Positions 56,401-64,000 of a DNA stretch of 64,000 nucleotides are shown here, piece by piece; within the stretch, counting starts at the first letter, position 1; the number at the start of each line of letters is the position of its first letter. The DNA lies in NCBI GenBank assembly GCA_963971405.1, contig OZ020484.1:3100001-3164000 (forward strand). The letters are read 5' to 3'. This stretch comes from Psococerastis gibbosa (taxonomy: Eukaryota; Arthropoda; Insecta; Psocodea; Psocidae). Made by a program: the position numbers and the translations under genes. The notes beneath the pieces are model-generated. The model had not been told where the DNA came from and did not search any database. It saw only the letters and a program-made list of their open reading frames with translations.

Positions 56401-59400
56401 TTTGGCAAGATGCGTAAAACCCCGTATTTCAGGTCTATTTAACAAACACCTTCTCCCGGGGGAGACCCCTGGACCCCCTCGTTTGGAATTAGCCTATGTT
56501 CATCGCCTGTAAACATCGAAACGTTACTCCTATCAAAATGCATGAAACCCCACCATTTCATGAATTCAAGAATTTGCTCGTAATTGGATTCATTGCCTTG
56601 AAAATCTAAGCGTTAACCTATCAAAATGCCTAAAACCCCACTGTTTCAGACCTATTTAAAAAAAAAAAAAAAAAATCATCCGGGGGAGACCCCCGATCCC
56701 CCTTGTATGTAGTTATATTCATCGTCCGTACAATTGAAACATTAGTCCTATCAAAATGCGTAAAACCCTTACCATTTCAGCCCTATTTTTAAAAAAATTC
56801 ACCCGGGGGAGACCCCCGGCCCCCCTTGCTCGTAATTATATTCATTGTCTGTAAAATCATCAAAACGTAACAACTTAATAAAGTCGTTATCTACAAAATC
56901 TAAACATTTTTGGCAAGATGCGTAAAACCCCGTATTTCAGTTATTTTACAAAAATCTTCACCCGGGGGAGACCCCCAGACTCCTCGTTCGTATTTAGCCT
57001 ATATACATCGCCTGTAAAAATCGAAACATTACTCCTATGAAATTGCGTAAAACCCCATCATTTCAGGCTTATTTTTCAAAAATTTTGACCCGGGGCCCCC
57101 TTGCTTGTATTTATATTCATTACGACCCTTGGGGGCCCCCGTTCACGTCTCCCGAACCCCCGGGCCCCTGTGCGACGGACAGTAATGTCATTAATTTAAA
57201 TGCTGCGAAAGTCCTTGAGAACGGTTTTCGCCTTATTCTACACTATCATGAAAATGGGGGGGGGGCGAATTAAACACCGCCACCCTCGAAAAACTATTGT
57301 TACGCCACTGGAAGTAAGAAAAATAATTCACACAGATTTTTCAGCCCCACTACAAGCTAAGCATAGAAGTCGTTAGATAAAATTAGCAAAACAAATGAAA
57401 TTTTTTTTAGTTACCATATTAAAAAATTTAATATAAATTATGTATATATGTATATTAATATGCATATGTATTAGCCGATTAGTTGCTTGCGTGATATGTC
57501 GTGAATTTTGAACGTCAGTGGCGTGATATTTCATATGACACGTCCGGCAACACTGAAGTTGTAGAAGACTACTTGCATCATGTAATAGGAAATACTACAT
57601 TTTTCGTACCTTAGTTCTTTCATAAATACCAGATCGGACTAAAATTCCCCGTATTCTGGGATTTTTGGAAGAACTACAAAACCGAAAAGTGAGCCAAACA
57701 TGTTTAATTGAATTTAATTACATGGAAATAATAAAATTTTGGGGTGCCAATTTTCTACGTGACATATGCTCTTCAGAAAAGAAGTCAAAAATGTCCAATA
57801 TTATCAGGATTCAATACAATCAATTTAATTCCCATCAATGAGTCCTGTGCTTTGAAGTAAGGAAAGTAGAGGCTATTAAAAATTGAACTCTGGAAAAATT
57901 ATTTTCCATACAACTACTCATATTACCAACCAATATCAGTACGGTACCTACCTGTACAAATATATATATGGCATGTAAATTTACTTTATCTATGGTTTCT
58001 AGTAATAGTAATATTAATTAATAATTCATATAATAAGTAATAGAGCAACAAGGCAGAAAGGGGGTAAGAAAGTGAATTAAAATTGATAGAAAGAATTAAA
58101 ATAATTCAGCAAGTCTGAGAGCAGCAGGTAACCAGTGACCCCTTTTATTTGATGATATAAAGACAACCAAAGCCAGCATAAACGAAGAGATAGTGCTGAC
58201 ATATCAAAGTAACAATATCGTGGCATCTGACCTGTCGGGGACATGGGACATTAATTGTCAGGCCTCGAATTTTTAAGCATTGCTATTTTAATGGAACTGC
58301 AAAGGATTTCTCGGCCGGAGTCGAATGAGGCACCAGTAGTATCCGGGTTGATGGATATGAAAGTGAACTTCCAAACGTTAATAATAATAATCACCTTTAT
58401 TTTCATTATATAAATTTTCGTTTCGTCAACATCTTCAGCGGCGCTGCGTTCTTCACTGGTTGGTACCTCGGTGGTTCCGTCCACTTTCATATCCACCACG
58501 GCCCATCAGCCCGGATTCCACTGATTCTTCATTGTTTTTTTTGTTTTTTTTTTCAGGATTGGCAGGCTGAAGGTATTCTACATATCTGGTGTCCTACAGA
58601 CAATCCTAGGCGTCGTAGTCGCGTTCATTCCAGAGTTTTATACATTTGTAGTTATACGGTACCTATACGGCATTTTCGGCTCAGCGGGAACCTACAATTC
58701 AGGATTCGTCATGTGTAAGTACCTACCTAAAAACTTATCTATTTCTTGTAGCCTATATATTAATTTTAGTATTATATGTGGTATATAATTCTGGTATTAG
58801 GCTAAACTAACTTATGTTGAAGGGGCAACCTCCTCGCAATTAGACAATCTAGAAAATCCAACCAAGTACAGATTTTTTCTAGATCCTCTGATTTCGTTTG
58901 CTGTATGGTAGACGAATGACGAGGTACTTCAAAGGATAGATGATAAAAGATCCTTAATTACCTCCATTTCGGTGAGATGAGCAAAATGGATGGGTCACCT
59001 GATCAGACAGGAAGGACTCTTAAGCACCATAATAGAAGGCACAATCGAAGGCACCAATGCAAGAGGGCGACCAAGGAAGGCGTACGCAGAAGACCTCAAG
59101 AAAGATATGAGATGCGGAACCTACTTTGAACTCAGGAGAATGGCTAAGGACAGGGAGGAGTGTGGAAGGAGGTGGAAAGATTTGCTGCAAACCAATCGCT
59201 AGATTGCAACTACAGAAGAAGAAGAAGATGGTAGACGGGCAATAATTATGTGACAGGTACAGGTTTAGTCTAATTTGCGGGGATTGGTAGGACATAGCCT
59301 AACTAGGTACTATGAAGCCGGCCCAGTCGTCATTTCGAGGCTTTGAACCGTTGATATCGTATCTTTTAACGCATCTCTTAACAAGGACGAAGACGATGAC

Positions 59401-62213
59401 GTTGACCATTCACGCGGACTTACAGCCGACCTGGGTTTCGGGTATATGACAAAACCCATTGCCAATATTGACTTCTTAACTTCAATGGTGGGCATAATTT
59501 TCCGCTAATAGCTAATATATAGGTCTATAGACCTACAGAAAATAAATACAATTATGGACGTCAAGGTCGTCTCCAGCCCTGAGTTCCAGCCCGACCTCAT
59601 AATAATAATGCCCCCAGGGTACTTATCAGAGTATTATAAAGAGGAGGGAGGTTGCACTTTAGCAGTTTAGCATGCAAGTATTCACATTTTGAATTCCTTC
59701 AACAATTACATCACCACTCGTGGCTCCATTTTTTTACTAGTCAAAACGGATGTCACAATCCGTTCATCAGGCTGTAAATGTTTTATTGTTCAATTCACAA
59801 ACTTGCTGTTTGCAGCTATGGAGCTGGTGGGTTCGTCGAAGCGCACCCCCTGTGGACTGTCCTTCCAAGCGATGTTCGCATTTGGAATGATGCTGGTAGG
59901 GATCTGGGGCTGGTTGGTTCACGACAGGTTCTACCTACAGATCATCTACGGCTGCCATGGTCTACTCCTCTTCGGCCACTGGTATGAATTATTATAACAG
60001 CAGCTGTATTTGATTAGTCCAATAGGCTGGCAGAACAGGCAATACTAATGTCGAAAGGTGGGACAGTGGTAAATTGAACATAAATACTGTATCAGCTAAC
60101 ACGTTGTGGCACAGTTGATTTTCATGCTTACGTAAACCTTACGATTCACGTGATCAAGTACTGCGTTGGTGGTGGCATGTCACTTGGCAGAACATTGAAA
60201 ATATCTTCCAAAGTATGTAATATAATTTTCACAGAAATGAGAAAATTCGAGACAAATGACGAAGTGTACAACTTAATACATTTCTTGTCGTATATTGTAG
60301 GTGGCTAGTTGACGAAAGCCCACGCTGGTTGTGGGCCCACGGGCAACGCGACGAAGCTATCAGGATCGTCCGGAAAGGTATGGAGATCAACGGTGACGAC
60401 ACTGGAGTGCTGGACGATAGCTTCGGTGAGGTGAACCCGATGGCACGGAAGAGTGAGGAGCCAGTGGAAGAGGCAGGAATATTGTTGCTCTTCAAGACAC
60501 CCAATTTGCGGAAGAGGACCCTCAACATCTGTCTTAATTGGTACGAAACTTTATTTGATGTTTAGCTTAACTGACTTAGGGTTTTAACTCACATATGACC
60601 ATTAAAAATGTAAGAACGTTTTGAAAATGAACGGACATGACGTCGGACTAATGGATAGTAAAGCCGATAGCGCGGAGGCAATACGACTCTGCATAGGTCG
60701 GACTTAACTGGGTGACACCTTCTCTGAAGAGAATCTGACGTTTTACTATAGTGTTCGGGCTCTAGCCTGAAAATCAATAATATCAAAAATCAGGGGAGCC
60801 TTTTTTATCGATGCTTTCTAAATTCAAGTAGGTTATGTTCCAAAACATATGTTTTTCAGTGACCGTCTTCAGGATCTACTCTTCTAAAACTTAGGCCCGG
60901 TATATACCAGTGTATATACACTGACTTGCAGTCGCTATTTGCAGACTTTTTTTTTTGCATTGAAGCCCAGCTTTTTCCATAGGGCTAGAAGAAGGTTCTT
61001 GTCAATTTCGGAAGCTGGCGTGTGCCGGCCACACGAAAGTGCACGGGTTTCCCATAGACACGCCAGATATCATATACAGCAGGTAGAAATCTTCTGAATT
61101 AGACTCTGTGGTTTTGCACCGACCATTCAGCAACTGCGACCGTGTCTAAGTCTAAAATAGGCTATGTGCCGATTATTTTCATTTTGTTTTAAACTAATTG
61201 TTGGTCCAGGTTTGCCAACAGCTTATCATACTACGGACTTTCGTTAAACACCGGCACTCTTCCTGGTAATCCATTCCTCATGATCGTCATCAATGGATTC
61301 GTTGAGTTCCCTTCATACATTATCATTACAAATATATTGGACCGACTGGGCCGTCGAAGTGTTATTGCCATATTTATGCTGCTGGGAGGTATCACGTGTA
61401 TAGTCTCTGCATGGATCCCTACAGGTGAGCTCGACACGCACCAATGTCTTCTTCCTCTTCCTCCTTAGTGCTGCGTGCGCAGTGTGGGGGGTCACCAGGT
61501 CCCCGGACCCATTTCTTGAACTCTCCCTTGAGCTCGGCCATTGTTATCCCCCATGCTCCGGTGAGTTGTTCAATCCTTTCCTCGAGGGTTGTCCTGGGTC
61601 GGCCGAAGAATCTTCTTCCTTACACAAGAACGTCACGAAAGTCACGAACACCTAATGAGGATTTGAAGCCAATTGTGAGCACAACAGGATCAGTATCCAG
61701 CAAGTTTTCCTGTGGGACAATTTACTATGGGTGTACAAAACCATTCTAAAACACCCATGACTTCCGCACACACACACACACACACGCACACACACACACC
61801 GACCGGCGCAAATACTCGAGTCCCGCGCCTTAAAAAAAAAAAAAAAAAAAAAAAATTTACTATGACGATTATACTTAATCCTAACCTGCGATTGAAAATT
61901 TAACCAAGATAATTTTGTAATGGATAGTGCCGTTCAAAATGGTTTTGTTTACATTTTTAACCCCAGGAATAAAATAACATCGTTGGCCCGCTTGTCACAG
62001 TTTTCGTTTATTTTGCTTTCAGAGGAGGAGGCAGGCCGCATTAGCGTAATCACAGTAGTGATGTTGGGGAAGCTGTTGCTCGCCGGGTCGTTTGCAATTG
62101 ATTACAACTACACTGCTGAGCTTTACCCCACTGTTGTTCGTAATACAGCCATAGGCGTAGGCGCAATGTGCGCCAGGCTCAGTGGCGCACTCGCACCATG
62201 GTTTACATTGCTG
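44433..62213 (+). CDS. SLC22-family organic ion/carnitine transporter (MFS), 9 exons, 3' end outside window
   Basis: Whole-gene entry; coding exons are 44433-44475, 47872-47983, 48368-48563, 54826-54929, 58557-58714, 59816-59981, 60301-60540, 61210-61424 and 62023-62213. Every intron is GT-AG and the frame is kept across all eight junctions, giving 475 codons without a stop. Family members are 12-helix plasma-membrane carriers of organic cations, anions or carnitine. Visible in order: helix 1 (residues ~22-44); an extracellular loop with four cysteines, an NKT glycosylation sequon (61-63) and the WAYDPTNYPST / VCDKRW blocks; the MFS signature GSLADRIGR (~147-155); DESPRWL (~263-269) after helix 6; a second DRLGRR (385-390); and YTAELYPTVVRN (~441-452). 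Family members are usually about 550 residues, so the last helices and C-terminus are missing to the right. Substrate cannot be read from sequence. Introns are full of transposons. Confidence 0.93.
44882..45432 (+). repeat. Tandem duplication, two ~275-bp units
   Basis: 44882-45151 and 45152-45432 are nearly identical, from AAATTTCAAGCTGCCTAAAT to ATTTCCTTATAAAAGG. The second unit has small insertions (GCCT near 45341). Part of the unit resembles 23820-23950 (TTTTGGACGCGCCTGG, ACTAAATCGTCTG). In SLC22 intron 1. Confidence 0.9.
45433..45894. other. SLC22 intron 1, unassigned
   Basis: GC-richer stretch 45520-45720 with a 113-codon minus-strand frame; no recognisable motif, probably an unidentified repeat. 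Confidence 0.4.
45895..46110 (+). mobile_element. LINE 3'-terminal fragment
   Basis: A 71-codon open stretch ending in TGA: IVRSITAQRLRWLGHVVRMS, then GLARLPRKRWKDELETDL. RLRWLGHVxRM followed by RPxxRWxDELxxDL is the common C-terminal signature of LINE reverse transcriptases. Lies in SLC22 intron 1. Confidence 0.75.
46482..47290 (-). repeat. DINE-like repeat, copy N (nearly full)
   Basis: 3' end ACCGGTCTGAGTTTACTCGA at the left, the G-rich block at 46576, the GATTTCTTAAAA word, the short GAACAGACAGACATTACG core, and the 5' end AATTTCGAAAGCA at the right. Confidence 0.8.
47491..47685. mobile_element. TTAA-flanked fold-back MITE
   Basis: Long inverted arms: CTTAAGCTGGCCATTCACGA at the left and TCGTGAATGGCCAGCTTAAG at the right. 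Further in, GACGCGTCCTGTTCCTTTGG pairs with CCAAAGGAACAGGACGCGCC. TTAA occurs at both junctions (47495-47498, 47678-47681). No coding capacity. Lies in SLC22 intron 1. Confidence 0.75.
47872..47983 (+). CDS. SLC22 transporter exon 2 (helix 1)
   Basis: Follows the acceptor TTTCAG and ends at AG|GTAACC. It encodes GEFGKYQ and then a hydrophobic stretch (FVLHLLGAMTAGVHMLSLV), the first transmembrane helix. The phase is 1 on entry and 2 on exit, and both match the neighbours. Confidence 0.92.
48368..48563 (+). CDS. SLC22 transporter exon 3 (large extracellular loop)
   Basis: Acceptor ATACAG, donor GAG|GTTAGT. It encodes the large loop between helices 1 and 2, which is typical of SLC22: an NKT sequon, three of the loop cysteines, and the family block CTQWAYDPTNYPST. 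It is 196 bp and ends in phase 0. Confidence 0.94.
48605..48904 (-). repeat. Penelope terminal repeat, left inverted arm
   Basis: Nearly identical reverse complement of 50190-50487. It covers the end of the coding frame, the 3' UTR and the hammerhead motif. Inverted terminal copies are common in Penelope-like elements. Confidence 0.85.
48626..48670 (-). ncRNA. Hammerhead ribozyme motif, left arm (sense to the ORF)
   Basis: Minus strand: helix I TTCCA, core CTGAAGA, T, stem II GTCGAC/GTTGAC (6 pairs, one G-U) around loop CGCAGAT, GAA, helix III ACGT, T at the cleavage site, then TGGAA closing helix I. All core positions (CUGANGA, GAAA) are intact. It lies 3' of the coding frame, as in the 41.9-kb element. 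Confidence 0.75.
50190..50487 (+). repeat. Penelope terminal repeat, right inverted arm
   Basis: Reverse-complement partner of 48605-48904, with a few substitutions and a short deletion near 50270. It ends CACGGCCCATCAGCCCGGAT, a terminal word also found at 58495-58517. Confidence 0.85.
50422..50466 (+). ncRNA. Hammerhead ribozyme motif, right arm
   Basis: Same 45-nt motif as 48626-48670 but on the + strand, because the arm is inverted. TTCCA/TGGAA, CTGAAGA, GTCGAC/GTTGAC and GAA-ACGT-T are all intact. Both arms could therefore be cleaved, on opposite transcripts. Confidence 0.72.
50655..50745 (+). mobile_element. Penelope terminal fragment with degenerate hammerhead
   Basis: TGACGA, T, stem GGC-GTGA-GCC, GAA, ACCGGT (50667-50689) follows the hammerhead layout. 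The base before TGACGA is A instead of the essential C, so it should be inactive. The AT-rich sequence after it resembles the region after the 41.9-kb motif. Confidence 0.45.
51170..51310 (-). mobile_element. tRNA-like sequence, probable SINE
   Basis: Minus strand: GCAGTGGTCCATCAGTTATG as box A and GTGGGTTCAAATCCCAG as box B with a matching T-arm stem. The acceptor stem does not close, so I do not call a tRNA gene. Short inverted words (TAACCGAAATT and AATTTCGGTTA) flank it. Confidence 0.5.
51502..52076 (+). repeat. DINE-like repeat, copy O (3'-truncated)
   Basis: 5' start TTCCCAATTTAAACGTATTA, an expanded CTGTCTGTC core (51620-51690), then cut after AACCGGACAGGTTC. Confidence 0.8.
52455..53095. 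mobile_element. hAT-like element bounded by GTGGCGTAGC
   Basis: AGAGTGGCGTAGCAAG at the left and CTTGGCTACGCCACAG at the right are inverted and both abut G/C runs. The interior has CCCGGTGCTCTCCCCCGG units. Target duplication is not clear (GCTATACA against CCTATATA). Confidence 0.55.
53548..54026 (+). repeat. DINE-like repeat, copy P (5'-truncated)
   Basis: From ATAAAATGCGGGGGGTCGCT to GAGTATACTCGGACCGGTTC, T run. 3' half only. Confidence 0.8.
54300..54354. repeat. 13-bp inverted repeat
   Basis: ATTTTACTCTATG (54300-54312) and CATAGAGTAAAAT (54342-54354), with a second small palindrome (TCATTGATCAATGA) in the loop. Confidence 0.8.
54513..54719. mobile_element. hAT MITE (207 bp)
   Basis: CAGTGGCGGCGCTAG ... 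AGCGCCGCCACTG with the same subterminal sequence as 24497-26123 but most of the interior deleted. Both flanks read ATGGGGGG, consistent with a target duplication in a G run. Confidence 0.75.
54826..54929 (+). CDS. SLC22 transporter exon 4 (helix 2, first MFS signature)
   Basis: Acceptor TTGTAG, donor ACAG|GTTAGT. It reads WNMVCDKRWMGALAQSAYM and then GVFTGAVTLGSLADR. This is the SLC22 block leading into the MFS signature between helices 2 and 3, which is completed (RIGR) across the junction to exon 5. Confidence 0.95.
55057..55206 (+). mobile_element. tRNA-derived SINE (family 2)
   Basis: Box-A-like TGGCATAGCGGTAGCTTGTT, then ACCATGCAATCGGAAACCTG, CAACACAGGTTTTACCTACA, TTCAATGAATTGTTTGTATG; parallel to 26310-26462. 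Lies in SLC22 intron 4. Confidence 0.6.
55779..57555 (+). mobile_element. hAT transposon remnant with hATC domain, exact TSD
   Basis: Ends CAGGGTTGCCG and CGGCAACACTG are inverted, and AAGTTGTA is duplicated on both sides (55771-55778, 57556-57563). On the + strand near 56165-56280 there is NATCERSFSD, a stop, KLIKK and, after a frame change, QKRLNSF. This is the C-terminal dimerisation block (CERSFSxLKLIK ... MSQERL) of hAT transposases of the ZMYM1-like type. The rest of the transposase is gone, and the interior is filled by a minisatellite (56280-57170). Confidence 0.85.
56280..57170 (+). repeat. Minisatellite with CCCGGGGGAGACCCCCGG core (tandem)
   Basis: At least five imperfect units, each with TGCGTAAAACCCC, TATTTCAG, a poly-A stretch, CCCGGGGGAGACCCC and a tail with TATATTCATCG (units near 56410, 56625, 56755, 56920 and 57045; spacing about 125-165 bp). 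It lies inside the hAT element 55779-57555. Confidence 0.8.
58350..58525 (-). mobile_element. Penelope terminal fragment interrupted by a LINE tail
   Basis: 58355-58379 (GAAAGTGAACTTCCAAACGT) and 58426-58517 (TTTCGTCAACATCTTCAGCG to CACGGCCCATCAGCCCGGAT) match the Penelope terminal arm. Between them lies about 45 bp reading, on the minus strand, AAAATAAAGG followed by a TTA-type tail. Stem II of the hammerhead has collapsed here. Confidence 0.6.
58557..58714 (+). CDS. SLC22 transporter exon 5 (helices 3-4)
   Basis: Acceptor TTTCAG after a T-rich tract, donor ATGT|GTAAGT. It completes DRIGRLKVF, then encodes two hydrophobic stretches (VFYISGVLQTILGVVVAFI and VIRYLYGIFGSAGTYN). It begins in phase 2 and ends in phase 1, matching its neighbours. 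A Penelope-derived remnant lies immediately upstream in the intron (58350-58525). Confidence 0.94.
58975..59235 (+). mobile_element. LINE 3' end with GAA tail
   Basis: Open frame AKWMGHLIRQEGLLSTIIEG, GRPRKAYAEDLKKDM, AKDREECGRRWKDLLQTNR-stop, then CTAGATTGCAACTACAGAAG and a short GAA repeat tail. It has the GHxxRxE..., GRPR, xDRxxWR layout of RTE-like LINE C-termini. Lies in SLC22 intron 5. Confidence 0.75.
59236..59815. other. SLC22 intron 5, unassigned
   Basis: Nothing recognised apart from the usual polypyrimidine tract before exon 6. Confidence 0.5.
59816..59981 (+). CDS. SLC22 transporter exon 6 (helices 5-6)
   Basis: Acceptor TTGCAG, donor CACTG|GTATGA. It encodes MELVGSSKRTPCGLSFQ followed by hydrophobic helices containing FAFGMMLVGIWGWLV. 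The family equivalent is the ExxGxxxR block that starts helix 5. Open in one frame across the whole exon. Confidence 0.93.
60301..60540 (+). CDS. SLC22 transporter exon 7 (DESPRWL, large cytosolic loop)
   Basis: Acceptor TTGTAG, donor ATTG|GTACGA. It carries WWLVDESPRWLWAHGQRDEA, the sugar/organic-ion transporter signature after helix 6, and then the charged central cytosolic loop (GMEINGDDTGVLDDSFGEVN) up to the start of helix 7 (KRTLNICLNW). Confidence 0.96.
61210..61424 (+). CDS. SLC22 transporter exon 8 (helices 7-9, second MFS signature)
   Basis: Acceptor GTCCAG, donor ACAG|GTGAGC. It encodes WFANSLSYYGLSLNTGTLPG, a helix (FLMIVINGFVEFPSYIII), the repeated signature NILDRLGRRS and another helix (AIFMLLGGITCIVSAWI). 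A LINE 3' fragment begins about 12 bases past the donor. Confidence 0.95.
61437..61665 (-). mobile_element. LINE 3'-terminal fragment next to SLC22 exon 8 donor
   Basis: Minus strand: FFGRPRTTLEERIEQLTG, then AELKGEFKKWV, the same family as 36500-36765. It begins about 12 bp past the exon-8 donor, so the first part of intron 8 is retroelement. Confidence 0.65.
61768..61855 (+). repeat. (CA)n microsatellite and poly-A tract
   Basis: CA repeat at 61768-61799 with one CG interruption, then a run of about 25 A at 61831-61855. In SLC22 intron 8. Confidence 0.9.
62023..62213 (+). CDS. SLC22 transporter exon 9 (helices 10-11)
   Basis: Acceptor CTTTCAG, donor CTG|GTAAGT, 191 bp. It encodes EEEAGRISVITVVMLGKLLL, then AIDYNYTAELYPTVVRN and GAMCARLSGALAPWFTLL. 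YTAELYPTVVRN is one of the most conserved SLC22 blocks. Four diverged copies of this exon lie about 20 kb upstream, before the gene's own start codon. No exon 10 could be recognised in 62214-64000. Confidence 0.96.
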
Positions 62214-62458
62214 GTAAGTTTGTTGTTATCGCGCCAGCTTCCGCGCTAACAACTTTTTATGTACAGATAGGTACAGCAGAACTTCTATTATACTTATCGC
62301 TATCAGTCCAAAACACTTTAATTGGACACACCGCAGCTGCCAAGGGCAGATTTTAGGGGGAGGAGGGGGTCAGAGGGTCCGGACTCCCTCCAAAATAAAA
62401 AGAAGAACTTACACTAGATAAGGATGGGTCTACAGTGGGAGTTAAAAATAATGTTTTT

Positions 62459-63300
62459 TGCTTTCCAATTTATACGTAGTAGGTATAAGGAAAGCTTTGT
62501 GGCGGTCCAAGTTTTCGATTCCGAGATTTTAACGGAATTACACGTTTTGTCCCAGGACCCCAAAAAAGTGGTTTTTACGCAATATCTGTCTGTCGCTCTG
62601 TCTGTTCATCAATTTCCGGGCAAACTACTCGGTCGATTATTATGAAATTCGGCATGTAGGGTCACAAAAATCATACCTCGGGACAATTTTTTTTTATTTT
62701 GGGCTAACTCAATTTGAGGGGGTATTATTCTCAAAAAGTTCCAAAAAAACGTCTAAACAAATTATTTCTCAAACGGCCCCAACGATTTCTTTTAAATTAA
62801 CATATACTGTAGTAGTCATTAATGGTGACAAAATGCGGGGGATCGCTCGCCCCTTGATAGCTTGCTTCTGGGGGTAAAAAAATAAAAATAACTAAATTTT
62901 AATGATGAAAAATGGCTAAAAAATAATTTTTCTGCGAAACCTATCTATCCATGATTTCTACCATCAGGCATGTTTTAGGTGTTAAATTGAGTAACGAAAC
63001 CGGACAGAGAGGTTTCTTGCCCAAAAAACTAATTTTGTTTTGTGCAAAAAAATGTTTTTATGAAAAAATGATTGAAAATTTACACTCAAATGCATTGCGT
63101 ACTCTGCCGTTACTGCTGTGCGGTAATGTGTTGGTCTGACCTATCTAGAGTACCTCACCTCCAGTGACGTTAGATGGACAACCCCCCCCCCCCTGAGATA
63201 TTGGAAATTTGAGGGAAAATTATTTGCCTAGAAATTACTCATTTTCTCTATCTACTAATTTTGATAAATTGGAAAGCATGTTCGAGTAAACTGTTTTAAT
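62459..63300 (+). repeat. DINE-like repeat, copy Q (nearly full)
   Basis: Starts TGCTTTCCAATTTATACGTA and ends ATAAATTGGAAAGCATGTTC, GAGTAAACTG, the 3' terminal word being replaced by other sequence. Inside the intron after SLC22 exon 9. Confidence 0.8.
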
Positions 63301-64000
63301 CCACTGAACCTGCCCACTGACCCCCCCCCCCCCCTTAAAGTGTAGGCAAAATCCGCGCTTGGCAGCTATGATATTCAGTTTATTTTAGTTCTTTTATTTT
63401 AAGTAATATACTACTATAGTAGTAGGCTATTACCAGTATTAGTACCTTAATACTCTTATTGTATAATTAATAAAGATTGCATGCGGTGCCGAAAATAATC
63501 TCTTTTTCGTCAAAAATTATTAGTCATTACTTTTTGAGAGTTCCAATTTTGCCCAGTTGTAATGGGTACGGATAGTTCTAATTCCAATGTAGCCTATTAT
63601 AGGTACCTAATAGGCGATAGGAACAGATTGCAATGTAATGTTAATATTTGGTATCCGGATCATTTATCAGAATATCAGCAGTCAAATTTTGAATCAGAAA
63701 TGGATACTGGAATCAGTTCAGCCGTTCCGTATTATATATACAGTGTATACTTTGACAGTTTTTTTTTACCCACCCACTATACAACCTACCAAAGCTTGAG
63801 CTCATGCTGTGTCTGCCCCTCTCTAGCTACGACCTTGCCCAGGGAACCTAATTAATTGTTTTTTATCCGTCTATATAGCCAGCCGTCTGAGGTAGTAAAC
63901 CAACAGGCTACCTGTACCTAGCTAAAAAAAAACTAACGGCGACCAATGTTCGACTTCCAGAAAATTTCTCCATAACTTTTAATTTCATGACCCCCTGAAC
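63301..64000. other. Intron sequence homologous to 39960-40500 and 43380-43740
   Basis: TTGCCCAGTTGTAATGGGTA, GATAGGAACAGATTGCAATG, AGAAATGGATACTGGAAT and ACCTACCAAAGCTT occur in the same order at 40095-40345 and, in part, at 43420-43520. This is the downstream side of the exon-9 duplication block. Confidence 0.8.

Noticed and set aside
56280..57170. CRISPR-like array (regular repeats and spacers)
   Set aside because: Eukaryotic context; units are whole diverged minisatellites, without short identical repeats and unique spacers.

Overview
The window is nuclear DNA from an invertebrate animal, probably an arthropod, although that guess is weak. Genes are split into many short exons with GT/AG introns, intergenic DNA is AT-rich, and most of the window is transposon debris (LINE fragments, tRNA-derived SINEs, hAT elements and MITEs, Penelope-like retroelements, and one very abundant DINE-like repeat). 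Long G/C runs are frequent. There are no bacterial operons, CRISPR arrays or rRNA genes, and no tRNA gene that I could support.

Two host genes are well supported, both on the + strand. (1) The 3' end of a DUF1771 + Smr-domain (NEDD4-binding-protein-2-like) gene: exons 26820-27002, 35081-35361 and 38843-38915, reading frame kept across both junctions. Its upstream exons were not found. (2) An SLC22-type organic ion/carnitine transporter (major facilitator superfamily): nine exons from 44433 to 62213, all eight junctions in phase, 475 codons, with the usual motifs in order. Its last exon(s) should lie beyond the right edge.

Layout. 0-26 kb: almost entirely repeats, with two weak orphan-exon candidates (6825-6970, 14287-14455), an inverted repeat at the left end, LINE fragments at 7.4-8.2 kb and 17.8-18.2 kb, a perfect 33-bp hairpin at 18.8 kb, and a nested SINE/hAT/hAT stack at 24.2-26.1 kb. 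26.8-38.9 kb: the Smr gene with long repeat-filled introns. 39.7-43.3 kb: four extra copies of SLC22 exon 9 upstream of the SLC22 start codon. Three of them form a tandem array of about 450 bp per unit, with a Penelope-like element inserted at the third unit between 45-bp direct duplications. 44.4-62.2 kb: the SLC22 gene. Its introns carry a second Penelope-like element with inverted ends (48.6-50.5 kb), hAT elements and MITEs, SINEs and LINE tails. 62.2-64 kb: intron sequence and a DINE-like copy.

The most interesting points are the SLC22 exon-9 array with its datable Penelope insertion, complete hammerhead-ribozyme motifs in both Penelope-like elements, the architecture of the DINE-like family, a dispersed minisatellite with a palindromic CCCGGGGGAGACCCCCGGG core, and several transposons whose boundaries are fixed by exact 8-bp target duplications. 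All identifications come from reading the sequence; no database search was run.
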